Assembly (NCBI GenBank): GCA_964536835.1
Contig: CAZIAZ010000004.1
Coordinates: forward strand, 19,558-83,557
Origin: DAONFI01 sp035403485
Lineage (GTDB): Bacteria > Planctomycetota > Phycisphaerae > SM23-33
DNA: 64,000 nucleotides
Direction: 5' to 3'
Made by a program: the position numbers and the translations under genes. Positions 8,293 through 16,373 of the stretch are shown here, one piece after another. How positions within the stretch are numbered: the stretch's first letter is position 1; each line of letters begins with the position of its first letter. A model generated the notes under the pieces. The model was not told the origin of the DNA. It was given only the letters and a program-made list of their open reading frames with translations, and did no database searches.

Positions 8293-10759
8293 AAGTCAAT
8301 TCGTAGATCCAAAGGAAGTTCGCAAAGCCGGCCAGATTGATTTCACCCCAATTCCGGTAAATCAATACAATCGCACGGTGAAACAGGAACTCAAGTCCGG
8401 CAAGTTCACCAAGGAAGACCTCATCCGCATTCAGCGCGACATGATGCTGCTCCGCGGATTCGAGAACATGTTGAACGAAATCAAGACCAAAGGCTCATAC
8501 GCCGGCCTGGAATACAATCATCGCGGCCCTGCGCACCTGTCCATCGGCCAGGAGTCAGCCGCCGTCGGCCAATCCTATCTGCTCGGCGTCGACGACCACA
8601 CCTACGGCAGCCATCGCAGCCACAGCGAGATTCTGGCCAAAAGCCTCTCCGCCATTCAGAAACTCGGCGATGCCGAACTTTTGAACATAATGAAAAACTA
8701 CTTTGACGGCGAATGCCTGAAAGTCGTCGAAAAAGACGCAACCGGCGACACGAAAGCGTTAGCGATAGATTATCTCGTTTACGGCGCATTGGCGGAAATT
8801 TTCGGCCGCAAAGCCGGCTTCAACAAAGGCATGGGCGGCTCGATGCACACTTTTTATCCGCCGTTCGGCCTTATGCCCAACAACGCCATCGTCGGCGGCA
8901 GCGGCGATATCAGCGTCGGAGCCGCACTTTACAAGAAAATCAATAAAAAGCCCGGCATAGTCATCGGCAATATCGGCGATGCTTCGCTCGGCTGCGGGCC
9001 GGTATGGGAAGGCCTCTGCCTGGCTACTATGGACCAGTACAAGACCCTCTGGGATGAAGCCCACCGCGGCGGCCTGCCGTTCATATTGAACTTTTTCAAC
9101 AACTTCTACGGCATGGGCGGCCAGACCTGCGGCGAAACGATGGGTTACAAAATTCTGGCTCGCCTGGGCGCAGGCATAAATCCGGAACAGATGCACGCAG
9201 AGCGGGTGGACGGCTTCAATCCGCTGGCTGTCATAGACGCAATCGAACGAAAGAAGGAAATCCTCGCCCGCGGCGAAGGACCAGTATTGATGGACACCAT
9301 CACCTACCGCTTCAGCGGCCACAGCCCGTCGGACGCAATGAGCTACCGTACGCGCGAAGAAGTCGAAGCCTGGCAGGAAGTAGACCCGATAAAGACATTC
9401 GCGGCCCAGCTCATCGAAGCGGGCGTATGCAAACAGGACGATATCGACAACCTGCAGCAGTGGGTTGAAAGCGTATTGGTAAAGGCGATGGCAAAGGCTA
9501 TCGACCTGAACATATCGCCCCGCACCGACCTGTTCAAGGAAGACAACCTGCTGCAGAAGACGATGTTATCCAACAGGAAGATTGAAAATTTCGACACGTC
9601 GCGCAAGCCTGAAACCCTGCTGCCCTTTGGCGAAGACCCACGCAGCATCCAGATTAAAGGCCGCAGCCGTTCCGGCTTCGATGCGGAAGGCAAGGCACTG
9701 CCGAAAAACAAATGCGTCGTCATTCGCGACGCCCTCTTCGAGGCGGCTCGCGACGCATTTTATCGCGACTCGACCCTGGTTGCCTACGGCGAAGAAAACC
9801 GCGACTGGGGCGGTGCGTTCGGCGTATATCGCGGCTTGACGGAAGCCATTCCGTATCACAGGCTGTTCAATTCGCCAATCAGCGAAGGCGCAATCTGCGG
9901 CAGTGCCTGCGGATACGCCCTCGAAGGCGGCCGCGCAATGGTGGAACTGATGTACTGCGACTTCCTCGGCCGCGCCGGCGATGAAATATTCAATCAGCTC
10001 TCCAAATGGCAGAGCATGTCCGGCGGCCTCCTTCAGATGCCAGTCGTGGTTCGAGTATCAGTCGGCAGCAAATACGGCGCACAGCACAGCCAGGATTGGG
10101 CGGCACTTGTGGCGCATATTCCGGGCCTGAAAGTCGTATTTCCCGCAACCCCATATGACGCCAAAGGCATGCTGAACACGGCTCTGGTCGGAACGGACCC
10201 GGTCATATTCTTCGAATCGCAGCGGCTGTATGACATGCCGGAACATTTTGAGAAAGAAGTGCCGGCAGGTTACTATGAAGTACCATTCGGTGAGCCGGCA
10301 ATCCGCCGTGAAGGCAAAGACATTACAATCCTAACCATCGGCGCGACACTCTACAGGGCATTGGACACGGCGAAGATTCTGGAAGAAAAATACGGCATCA
10401 GTGCGGAAGTGATAGACGCCCGCTCAATAGTGCCGTTCAACTATGAAAAGGTCATCGAGTCGGTCAAGAAAACCCGCAAGATACTGCTAGCCAGCGATGC
10501 GTGTGAACGCGGCAGCTTCCTGCACACGATGGCCAGCCGAATTTCGCAGATTGCGTTCGATGAACTCGACGCTCCGGCTGCAGTCGTAGGCGCAAAGAAC
10601 TGGATTACGCCGCCAGACGAAATCGAGCAGTCGTTCTTCCCGTTCCCGAACGATATCCTCGATGCCGTCAACGAATACCTGATTCCGTTAGCCGGTTACA
10701 AAACTGTCCGGCCATGCGACGCAGCCAAGCTGCTGAAAGACGCAAAAGAAGGTATATGA
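8285..10759 (+). CDS. Thiamine-dependent 2-oxoacid dehydrogenase E1, fused alpha and beta subunits
   Basis: An 824-residue single-chain E1 that would decarboxylate a 2-oxoacid and acylate E2. The alpha part (about 40-420) contains the thiamine pyrophosphate motif beginning GNIGDASLG near 222 and ending at FNNFYGMGG. The beta part (about 470-800) contains the YGEENRDWGG glutamate region, FNSPISEGAICG and a C-terminal transketolase-type domain. Its best matches by motif are the branched-chain/acetoin/pyruvate E1 group; the exact substrate is open. GGAG lies seven bases before the start, which overlaps the deoR end. Together with E2 and E3 across the divergent promoter it completes the complex. 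Confidence 0.9.
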   Translation: MPKSQFVDPKEVRKAGQIDFTPIPVNQYNRTVKQELKSGKFTKEDLIRIQRDMMLLRGFENMLNEIKTKGSYAGLEYNHRGPAHLSIGQESAAVGQSYLLGVDDHTYGSHRSHSEILAKSLSAIQKLGDAELLNIMKNYFDGECLKVVEKDATGDTKALAIDYLVYGALAEIFGRKAGFNKGMGGSMHTFYPPFGLMPNNAIVGGSGDISVGAALYKKINKKPGIVIGNIGDASLGCGPVWEGLCLATMDQYKTLWDEAHRGGLPFILNFFNNFYGMGGQTCGETMGYKILARLGAGINPEQMHAERVDGFNPLAVIDAIERKKEILARGEGPVLMDTITYRFSGHSPSDAMSYRTREEVEAWQEVDPIKTFAAQLIEAGVCKQDDIDNLQQWVESVLVKAMAKAIDLNISPRTDLFKEDNLLQKTMLSNRKIENFDTSRKPETLLPFGEDPRSIQIKGRSRSGFDAEGKALPKNKCVVIRDALFEAARDAFYRDSTLVAYGEENRDWGGAFGVYRGLTEAIPYHRLFNSPISEGAICGSACGYALEGGRAMVELMYCDFLGRAGDEIFNQLSKWQSMSGGLLQMPVVVRVSVGSKYGAQHSQDWAALVAHIPGLKVVFPATPYDAKGMLNTALVGTDPVIFFESQRLYDMPEHFEKEVPAGYYEVPFGEPAIRREGKDITILTIGATLYRALDTAKILEEKYGISAEVIDARSIVPFNYEKVIESVKKTRKILLASDACERGSFLHTMASRISQIAFDELDAPAAVVGAKNWITPPDEIEQSFFPFPNDILDAVNEYLIPLAGYKTVRPCDAAKLLKDAKEGI

Positions 10760-10788
10760 AAAATTTCAAATTTGGAAATTGCAGATTG

Positions 10789-10952
10789 TTAGAGCATTGA
10801 AAGATTGAGAGTTCATATTTTTGCGCCAGTGGGTTTGTTCGTGGCAAGGAAGGAAAATGAGGCATACTTGGCAGTATTCTGAAGTTTTTCTGACGCAGCC
10901 ACGGACAAAGCAAACCAGCAAAAAAAGAACTCTCAAGATTGAACTGCTCTAA
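10789..10952. repeat. 164-bp dispersed repeat with inverted ends, TTAGAGCA type
   Basis: Ends at 10789-10814 and 10927-10952 are inverted repeats of 26 bases with six mismatches, starting TTAGAGCA. The interior carries the core GGCAAGGAAGGAAAATG ... GCATACTT ... TATTCTG ... TTTTTCTGACGCAGC. The same layout and core appear at 26313-26475 (opposite orientation), and the core again at 39556-39724. It looks like a non-coding MITE-type element. Confidence 0.8.
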
Positions 10953-10964
10953 TTGTTTTTATTT

Positions 10965-11040
10965 TTCAAACTGCCCGATTTATATGGTTTTTCGCATATA
11001 AGGCGGAAAGTTAAAAATATTGTCAATCGGTCGCTTTGAA
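10965..11040. repeat. 76-bp inverted-end repeat, TTCAAACTG type
   Basis: Left end TTCAAACTGCCCGATT and right end AATCGGTCGCTTTGAA form imperfect terminal inverted repeats. Related ends occur at 25352-25549 and at 63747-63826. Confidence 0.7.
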
Positions 11041-11115
11041 TAATTTCTGATTTGTAGTTTCTGATTTTAAACGATATGCAGGGACACACGCCGGAATAAT
11101 ATTCTTGCGTGGCGC

Positions 11116-11149
11116 GGCGGATACCGGATGTATCCGCCGTGTTTTTTTT
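11116..11149 (+). terminator. Intrinsic terminator
   Basis: GGCGGATAC (11116-11124), loop CGGAT, GTATCCGCC (11130-11138), then GTG and eight T. A perfect 9-bp stem. It lies about 360 bases after the E1 stop, beyond two repeats, and probably ends the deoR-E1 transcript. Confidence 0.85.
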
Positions 11150-11238
11150 GCGCGGATTTTGAAAACCTCGAACTCTGTTAATAAAAGCCCATACGCCAGA
11201 ACATTGCAAGACTGTCAAGAACCGCTATAAAACTTGCT

Positions 11239-12264
11239 CTACAAAATAAAATATTCACTCAAATCGCAGCCGCAGAATTTGCATATCATGCCACTGCCAG
11301 CCTGCATGGTCACTTGAAAAATGTCGCGACGGATAACCGGCTTGCCGCATGATGGACAGAACGTGGTCGAACCCTGTAAATCGACCGCATTGCCGGTATA
11401 GACGAATTTCAAGCCTTCTTCCAGTGCTATTTCGCGAGACCGCGTTAGCGTTTCCAGCGATGTCGGCGGCCGGTCAATCAGTTTGTAGCATGGCCTGAAC
11501 GCAGTCAGATGCCACGGCGTAAACGGCCCGCATTGCCGATAAATCCATTTGGCGCAACTGCGAACTTCATCCTGTGAATCATTCGCACCAGGTATCAGAA
11601 GCGTCGTAAGCTCAACCAATGCATCAGTCTTGTGCACGAGATATTCTATATTGTCCAGAATCGGCGTAAGATGTGCGTCGCAGAGTTCCATATAAAAAGT
11701 GTCGGTGAAGGCTTTGATGTCCACGTTTATGGCGTCAAAATGCGTGAAAAATTCATTCCTGGCCAACGGCGTGATATAACCGTTCGACACTGCCACCGCC
11801 GAAAGGTTCGCCGCGTGAGCCGCATCGGCGATGTCCATCGCGAATTCCGCAAAAACTATCGGTTCGTTGTACGTCACGGCGACCGAGCTGCATTTATGGC
11901 TGACGGCAGCGTCGACGATGTCCTGCGGAGAAATCGGCGTCATTCGTATGTCGCCGACCCGCGCACGCGAAATGTCGCAATTCTGACAGAACAGGCAGCC
12001 GAGGTTGCATCCCACCGTCCCCATCGACATGACACTACTGCCTGGTTTGAAATGGTATAGCGGTTTTTTCTCCACCGGGTCAACAGCCAGCGCACTGCAC
12101 AAACCGTAAGTCATCTGGAACAGTTTGCCGTCGATATTTTTTCGCGTATGACAATAGCCTTCACGGCCATGCGCAATATGGCAGTTACGCGGACACAGGA
12201 GGCATTCTATCGTGTCACCGGATGCTTTCCACCATTTGGCCGGTTTGGGCGCAGACTGCGTCAT
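11239..12264 (-). CDS. amrS: AmmeMemoRadiSam system radical SAM enzyme
   Basis: A 341-residue radical SAM protein. The cluster motif GCNLGCLFC (CxxxCxxC) lies near residues 86-94, and an N-terminal CLLCPRNC plus a C-terminal CPSCGKP supply further metal-binding cysteines. In many genomes AmrS lies with AMMECR1 and Memo proteins, as here; the reaction of this trio is not established as far as I know. Its ATG overlaps the stop of the upstream AmrB-AmrA fusion by four bases, so the two proteins are translationally coupled. Confidence 0.92.
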   Translation of the reverse strand: MTQSAPKPAKWWKASGDTIECLLCPRNCHIAHGREGYCHTRKNIDGKLFQMTYGLCSALAVDPVEKKPLYHFKPGSSVMSMGTVGCNLGCLFCQNCDISRARVGDIRMTPISPQDIVDAAVSHKCSSVAVTYNEPIVFAEFAMDIADAAHAANLSAVAVSNGYITPLARNEFFTHFDAINVDIKAFTDTFYMELCDAHLTPILDNIEYLVHKTDALVELTTLLIPGANDSQDEVRSCAKWIYRQCGPFTPWHLTAFRPCYKLIDRPPTSLETLTRSREIALEEGLKFVYTGNAVDLQGSTTFCPSCGKPVIRRDIFQVTMQAGSGMICKFCGCDLSEYFIL

Positions 12265-13607
12265 TTTATCTTGTCCACCTTGAATCTCATTATCGTCACA
12301 GGCTCGGTCGGGCCGATGCCGGCCTTCTGCCTTGTGGCTAAAAGCTGTTTTTCAACAGTGTCGAGCTGTTCTATTCCAGGCAGCATCAGTGCGCGTCTGC
12401 CGTCGGCGGTGGAGATTATCACGCCGTAAATTTTGGGGTCAAGATCATCTTCCGAATCTGCCGGTTCCGGCTCATGGAGTATGCTCACTTCAAATTTCAG
12501 GCCGCTCAGTTCTTCGGGGCGTATCGGATAGAAACGCGGGTCTTCACACGCAGCCATTTTGGCACAATATTCGGTCTGCCGCACCACGTTCGGCTCGGTC
12601 GGGCCGATTGTTCCCATACAGCCGCGCAGATTACCGTTCGATTCGTAGATAGTTACGAATACGCCGGCTTTGCGAGCCAGTTCATCCATCGGCGGCGGCG
12701 ATTTGGGGGCTTCGCGGCCTTTGACTTCAGCGGTTACGACGGCACGGGCGTAATCCAGCAGCATATCAAGGCTGTATGGTTTTTCTTTTACTTCGCCGTT
12801 GGCGTCGTAAAGAACGGCCACCGTGTAGCCGACGCCGAAAGGCCCTTCGTAACTTAGCACGTCGCGGCCGCGAGTGCGATAGCCGGTGGCTGACATCGCC
12901 ACGAGCGTAGAATCCACCACGTCTTCCGCCGCCAAATTGCGTAGATCAGCATCGATACTTTTTACATGTTCGTAATCGCCCCTGTTCAGGAGTTCCACGA
13001 ATTCACTGTCGAACATTTTAGCCTGCGGATGATAGCCGGCTGGCGCATTGCGCAAAAGCCGGTGACTCATATCGCCGCTGGCGATGAATGCAACCGGATG
13101 GCCGTACTCTTTTGCGGCGGCAGCTATGGCCAGGCCGAGCTCATCCAATCCGCCGCTGCCGGGGTAATTCAGGCTGATGACGCTCACGGGGCCCTGCCAA
13201 CCGGCTTTTACCAGATACCACAACGGCACTATCGCCGAATGATCTTCGGAAAAATCTCCGCTTACGCGCCACGACTGCAAGCCGTAATTTTTAACGGCTT
13301 TCACAAGGAGTTTGTTGAAATCTTCATTATTGGGCAGATCCACAGCAGCCGACGGACAGCCGAAATGAATCAGCGAACCGGCAAGACGTTCGCCGCGCCA
13401 TATTCCGAACGCCACGCGGTCACGCGGTGAATGAGGGGCTATTATCACGAGGCATTGCGGCTTTGCGGCGACGATTTTTTGCGAAAGAATGCTCATGGCA
13501 GCCATGGTGGCGGCGCATTTTTCTTCACGGCCACGGCCTATGCCAGGCACGGCAATCGGCGGATGCGGATATAGACCGGCAATGATTATCTGCCCATTAT
13601 CAGCCAT
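12261..13607 (-). CDS. amrB-amrA: Fused AmmeMemoRadiSam proteins B and A (Memo-AMMECR1)
   Basis: A 448-residue fusion. Residues about 8-270 are a Memo-like domain of the extradiol-dioxygenase fold, with PHPPIAVPG at the N-terminus, APHSPRDR near 58, EDHSAIVP near 130 and SGDMSHRL near 195 supplying metal-ligand-like histidines. Residues about 275-445 are AMMECR1, with the hallmark LRGCMGTI near 325. Start 13607 has AAGGAGA seven bases upstream; an upstream in-frame ATG at 13772 lacks a site. It is coupled to amrS. The fusion plus radical SAM neighbour supports one enzyme system, probably anaerobic. Confidence 0.9.
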   Translation of the reverse strand: MADNGQIIIAGLYPHPPIAVPGIGRGREEKCAATMAAMSILSQKIVAAKPQCLVIIAPHSPRDRVAFGIWRGERLAGSLIHFGCPSAAVDLPNNEDFNKLLVKAVKNYGLQSWRVSGDFSEDHSAIVPLWYLVKAGWQGPVSVISLNYPGSGGLDELGLAIAAAAKEYGHPVAFIASGDMSHRLLRNAPAGYHPQAKMFDSEFVELLNRGDYEHVKSIDADLRNLAAEDVVDSTLVAMSATGYRTRGRDVLSYEGPFGVGYTVAVLYDANGEVKEKPYSLDMLLDYARAVVTAEVKGREAPKSPPPMDELARKAGVFVTIYESNGNLRGCMGTIGPTEPNVVRQTEYCAKMAACEDPRFYPIRPEELSGLKFEVSILHEPEPADSEDDLDPKIYGVIISTADGRRALMLPGIEQLDTVEKQLLATRQKAGIGPTEPVTIMRFKVDKIK

Positions 13608-13780
13608 CGATTTCTCCTTCTGACTATCATTATATGCGGCAAAATAACCCAAAAACGGGAAATCAGGCGGAATGCATCGAAGAGCAAAAATCAATTCCCC
13701 TAGCACAGACTGCTTTCCGCAAGAAACCCAACTGTCCTGCAAACAATTCCCTGCAATAAATTCGTGCGCCAAGCCGGCGG

Positions 13781-14227
13781 TCAGTTGCTCTTTTTTTTCT
13801 CTCTTTCCAGCTGATCCTGCAACTCGACTATTTTTTTTTGAGCCGAGTCAAGCTGAAGTTTGTAACGGTCCCGCTGCGCCGGAACGTCTCCCAAAACTTT
13901 CACCTGCTCCCTGAGCTTGTAATTGTCAAGTTTGTAATGGTTCAGTTCCTGGGTAAGACGGTCTTCGCGGGCAAGAAGCTCTTTAACGCGGCCGTCAAGT
14001 ATCGCATTAAGGCTGGTAAGATTTTCAACGTCTTCCTTGAGTTTTTTATTATCCTTCTTTAACTGGGCAAACTCCATAGTCTGAGTTTCGTCTTCCTTTT
14101 CCACAGGCTTGGGTTTGGCCCAGTCCCAGTTCGGCTGCTGGAGCTTCATGTCTTTCTTTTCGCAGCCGGCAAGCGTTACGAAGGTTGCGAAAAGCGTCGT
14201 TAACATGATGACTTTAAAAATACTCAT
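13781..14227 (-). CDS. Coiled-coil lipoprotein
   Basis: A 148-residue protein with a lipoprotein signal peptide (hydrophobic run, then the lipobox LAGC at about residues 18-21), a short Trp/Pro-rich linker and a long charged coiled coil from about 50 to 145, rich in Lys, Glu and Leu heptads. It should be anchored in a membrane with the coil in the periplasm. No family is recognised. There is no Shine-Dalgarno site; TATGAT lies 6 bases before the ATG. It lies downstream of the structured RNA and its terminator on the same strand, so it may be separately transcribed, or the RNA may act as its leader. Confidence 0.75.
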   Translation of the reverse strand: MSIFKVIMLTTLFATFVTLAGCEKKDMKLQQPNWDWAKPKPVEKEDETQTMEFAQLKKDNKKLKEDVENLTSLNAILDGRVKELLAREDRLTQELNHYKLDNYKLREQVKVLGDVPAQRDRYKLQLDSAQKKIVELQDQLEREKKKSN

Positions 14228-14233
14228 GCGGAA

Positions 14234-14263
14234 ATCATAACACCAAACGGCTGCGTTCGTCCA
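14234..14263 (-). promoter_or_regulatory. Leaderless promoter of the coiled-coil lipoprotein gene
   Basis: Minus strand TGGACG (14258-14263), an 18-base spacer, and TATGAT (14234-14239), six bases before the start codon. Confidence 0.5.
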
Positions 14264-14323
14264 GAGTTTTTTACTTTGCCGTCGGCGGGTTTTCCGAATT
14301 TTCATCCATGCGAAAATGAGCGC

Positions 14324-14366
14324 AAAAAAAATGGGCGACAACGGTTGCTCAGACCTGTTATCGCCC
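14324..14366 (-). terminator. Intrinsic terminator of the structured RNA
   Basis: Minus strand GGGCGATAAC, a 14-base loop, GTTGTCGCCC (10-bp stem with one G-U pair), then A and eight T. It fixes the strand and 3-prime end of the RNA upstream. Confidence 0.9.
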
Positions 14367-14697
14367 TTCGCCTTGCTGTAGAGATCCTTATCCGTTGAAA
14401 CCGGCAGGAGGAGAAAAACCGGTATGATCTGCGGGCGCTCATCTCCGCAAACCCTCGTTCGGCATAATCTCTACTCTATAAACGAGGCCTGACCGCGATA
14501 CAACTGAAAAATCAGGATCGCAAGCTTCCGTGTGGGCGCTCATCTCCACATGGTGCAAATACAGACCTCTTCTAGAGGCTCGTGTAGTTCCGTTTGTCTG
14601 AACCGGCAGTTGGTTGGTTGGGAGAAGAAAAGAGTTACCAGTTCAGCCCTCTCGGCTCCTCGAAATACAACTCTCGAAGTCGAAACCGTCCCTACAC
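14324..14697 (-). ncRNA. Candidate structured non-coding RNA, family not recognised
   Basis: About 370 nt ending in a strong terminator. The 5-prime TGTAGGGA (14689-14696) pairs with TCTCTACA (14377-14384), closing a domain of about 320 nt. Two hairpins at 14531-14550 and 14430-14449 have the identical 10-nt loop AGATGAGCGC in the RNA sense. Their 5-bp stems are TGTGG/CCACA and TGCGG/CCGCA, a compensatory change that argues for selected structure. Further helices: CTGAACTGG with CCGGTTCAG, CCTCT-AGA-AGAGG, GCGAT/ATCGC enclosing CTGATTTTTCAG, and CCTCGTT/AACGAGG. A -10 box TAATAT sits at 14704-14709. There is no open reading frame. It lacks the conserved marks of RNase P, SRP RNA and 6S RNA. 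The 5-prime GGTTTCGAC recalls tmRNA, but there is no CCA end or tag frame. Confidence 0.7.
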
Positions 14698-14703
14698 TAA
14701 AAA

Positions 14704-14709
14704 ATATTA
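14704..14709 (-). promoter_or_regulatory. -10 box of the structured RNA
   Basis: TAATAT on the minus strand, seven bases before the predicted RNA start near 14697. No good -35 is visible at the matching distance. A palindrome CAGGTG-TG-CACCTG lies 45 bases upstream at 14754-14767 and could be a regulator site. Confidence 0.35.
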
Positions 14710-14905
14710 GATTGCCAAGGCGTCAAAATGCGACACTTTGCGCCGCACAATATCAGGTGTGCACCTGGCATGCCAAAATTCGGCCGAAAACCATACCGAG
14801 GCTAATTTTGTCATAACATGCCTAAAACAATAACATTAAGACAAAGAAGATTTTTAAAATTTTTTAAACAAACCGCCGCATTCCCTCGAAACGCTATAGC
14901 ATTAC

Positions 14906-14922
14906 TGTTGCAGAATGCAACA
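14906..14922 (-). other. Hairpin downstream of trmB
   Basis: TGTTGCA-TTC-TGCAACA, a perfect 7-bp stem with a 3-base loop, about 75 bases after the trmB stop. No T-run follows, so it may be a processing or weak termination signal. Confidence 0.4.
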
Positions 14923-14996
14923 CGAAACTTATGCAGGCCCATAGGTTCAAAGCAATTTTAGAAGTGATTATCGCCGCCCAAATCGGAACAGCCGCG

Positions 14997-15656
14997 CTAC
15001 CGGACATACTTGAGAAGTGCCGCTTTATAAAAATTTCTGCCCTGCTCGACGTATTTTTTCTCAAAATTCGTGCCGACGATGTGTACGTCGCTATCGAGCA
15101 ATTTGGGGAAATCGGTTCTTGCAAAACCTTCGGCGTCGGTAATAACCTTCAGCATATGTTCGAAATATTCACGATGGTCGGTGACTATTAAAAATTGTCC
15201 GCCAGGCTTGAGCACTCGCCGGACATGTTGCAAAAATTCCGGCTGAAGTATGCGACGGCGATGATGTCTGCGTTTGGGCCACGGGTCAGGGAAGTACAGA
15301 TGCACACGAAATACGCTGTTGTCGGGCAGCAGTTTTTTAAAAAAACGCTCAGCGTCGGCGTGGAGCATTTTTGCGTTGGTCAGGCCTGCGCGGCGGATGC
15401 GGTCGGCGGCGTATTTGGCATACGGCGCGGCGTATTCGATACCCAGGAAATTGACCTCCGGCCGATATGCTGCCCGTGCGACGAGAAATGTGCCCTTGCC
15501 CACACCGATTTCAATCTCCAGCGGCACTGCAGGGTCTGCAAAAAATTCCGATATGTCAAAAACCTCAGCCTGCGAAACATCCGGCAGGAGTACGCCGTCG
15601 TACTCCCATTTTTTGTTCCTGTCGCGTAAAAGCGTTTTGGGGGAATTCGTTCTCAT
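14997..15656 (-). CDS. trmB: tRNA (guanine-N7-)-methyltransferase
   Basis: A 219-residue SAM-dependent enzyme that methylates G46 in the variable loop of tRNAs. The SAM site EIGVGKGTF lies near residue 49, and the family signature YFPDPWPKRRHHRRR near residue 120 is unmistakable. The C-terminal TDHREYFEHM and TNFEKKY also fit. Length is normal. There is no Shine-Dalgarno site; a good promoter ends eight bases before the ATG, so the mRNA is probably leaderless. Confidence 0.95.
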   Translation of the reverse strand: MRTNSPKTLLRDRNKKWEYDGVLLPDVSQAEVFDISEFFADPAVPLEIEIGVGKGTFLVARAAYRPEVNFLGIEYAAPYAKYAADRIRRAGLTNAKMLHADAERFFKKLLPDNSVFRVHLYFPDPWPKRRHHRRRILQPEFLQHVRRVLKPGGQFLIVTDHREYFEHMLKVITDAEGFARTDFPKLLDSDVHIVGTNFEKKYVEQGRNFYKAALLKYVR

Positions 15657-15664
15657 GGCCGAGG

Positions 15665-15693
15665 ATTGTAGTAAGATGACAATAAAATTTCAA
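15665..15693 (-). promoter_or_regulatory. Promoter of trmB
   Basis: TTGAAA (15688-15693), 17 bases, TACAAT (15665-15670), on the minus strand, eight bases before the start codon. Confidence 0.65.
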
Positions 15694-15762
15694 TTTGATT
15701 CAATTCAACAGCCGACTTTCAAGTATCGAATAATGATTAAATTCCATCAAAAGAGACGGTTT

Positions 15763-16224
15763 TTACTTTTTGAGACCTTTCCAGTTTTCGACGATGAAAC
15801 CGCCGCTGACTTCATCGTTCCGGAGAATGGTAAAGATGGCGGCATGGAATTCGGTATCCTGGCCGAAGAGCACAGGAAACGGCAATGGCTTGGAATAACG
15901 GCCGGATTCGTCGTATACCCAGACGACTTTATCGTCGTGTTTTTTTGCACATTTCTGCACATCGTTTATTATCACTTTGCGGCGCGGCTGATTTTGCGGG
16001 ACGGCATCGCTGAACTGCCGGAGCGACAATACGGCATCCGGTTTGCCGAGGCGTTTTTCGAGTTGTGCCGAGTTGACGGACTGGCCGTGTTCGACGGCTG
16101 ATTGCGTGAGGTAGAGATCCTCCACCCACTCCCGCTGTTCGTCGACACAGCCGGTCATAATGCATCCGCATACAATCGCCGTCGTAACAATCGTTTTAAA
16201 TTTTAAAAAATTCGGCAGATTCAT
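15763..16224 (-). CDS. Lipoprotein of unknown function
   Basis: 153 residues with a lipoprotein signal peptide (hydrophobic segment and lipobox MTGC near 24-27). The mature part has a conserved-looking LEKRLGKPDAVLSL, reminiscent of small proteins that hold a BamE/SmpA-like LGxPD turn, and a C-terminal segment with WVYDESGR. I do not assign a family. Its ATG overlaps the stop of a 50-residue gene upstream by four bases, which itself overlaps the HEAT-repeat gene, so the three form a coupled operon. Confidence 0.7.
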   Translation of the reverse strand: MNLPNFLKFKTIVTTAIVCGCIMTGCVDEQREWVEDLYLTQSAVEHGQSVNSAQLEKRLGKPDAVLSLRQFSDAVPQNQPRRKVIINDVQKCAKKHDDKVVWVYDESGRYSKPLPFPVLFGQDTEFHAAIFTILRNDEVSGGFIVENWKGLKK

Positions 16225-16373
16225 TTCTTACCGTCGTCTTTTTTTGATGGAAATATATCGCCGCAGTCGCATTTGGTGGTTTTGCCTTTTTTTAACCTTA
16301 CAAGCTGGCGAACGAAAAGTATTGCGCCGGCGATAAGGCAAAGAAGGCCTATTGTTTTCATGTCAGCCGTCAT
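16221..16373 (-). CDS. Small single-pass membrane protein with CDCGD motif (50 aa)
   Basis: Starts MTADMKTIGLLCLIAG and has one membrane segment (about 6-20), then a basic stretch and a cytoplasmic-looking tail with TKCDCGDIF, a CxC pair that might bind metal, ending in Lys/Asp residues. Both ends overlap neighbours by ATGA (16370-16373 with the HEAT gene, 16221-16224 with the lipoprotein gene), which is strong evidence that this short frame is translated. A second ATG four codons later is an alternative start. The family is not recognised. Confidence 0.65.
   Translation of the reverse strand: MTADMKTIGLLCLIAGAILFVRQLVRLKKGKTTKCDCGDIFPSKKDDGKK

Noticed and set aside
14377..14697. tmRNA as identity of the structured RNA
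   Set aside because: The 5-prime GGTTTCGAC and end pairing recall tmRNA, but there is no CCA end, no T-arm of normal form, and no tag frame ending in Ala-Ala. RNase P, SRP and 6S signatures are also absent.
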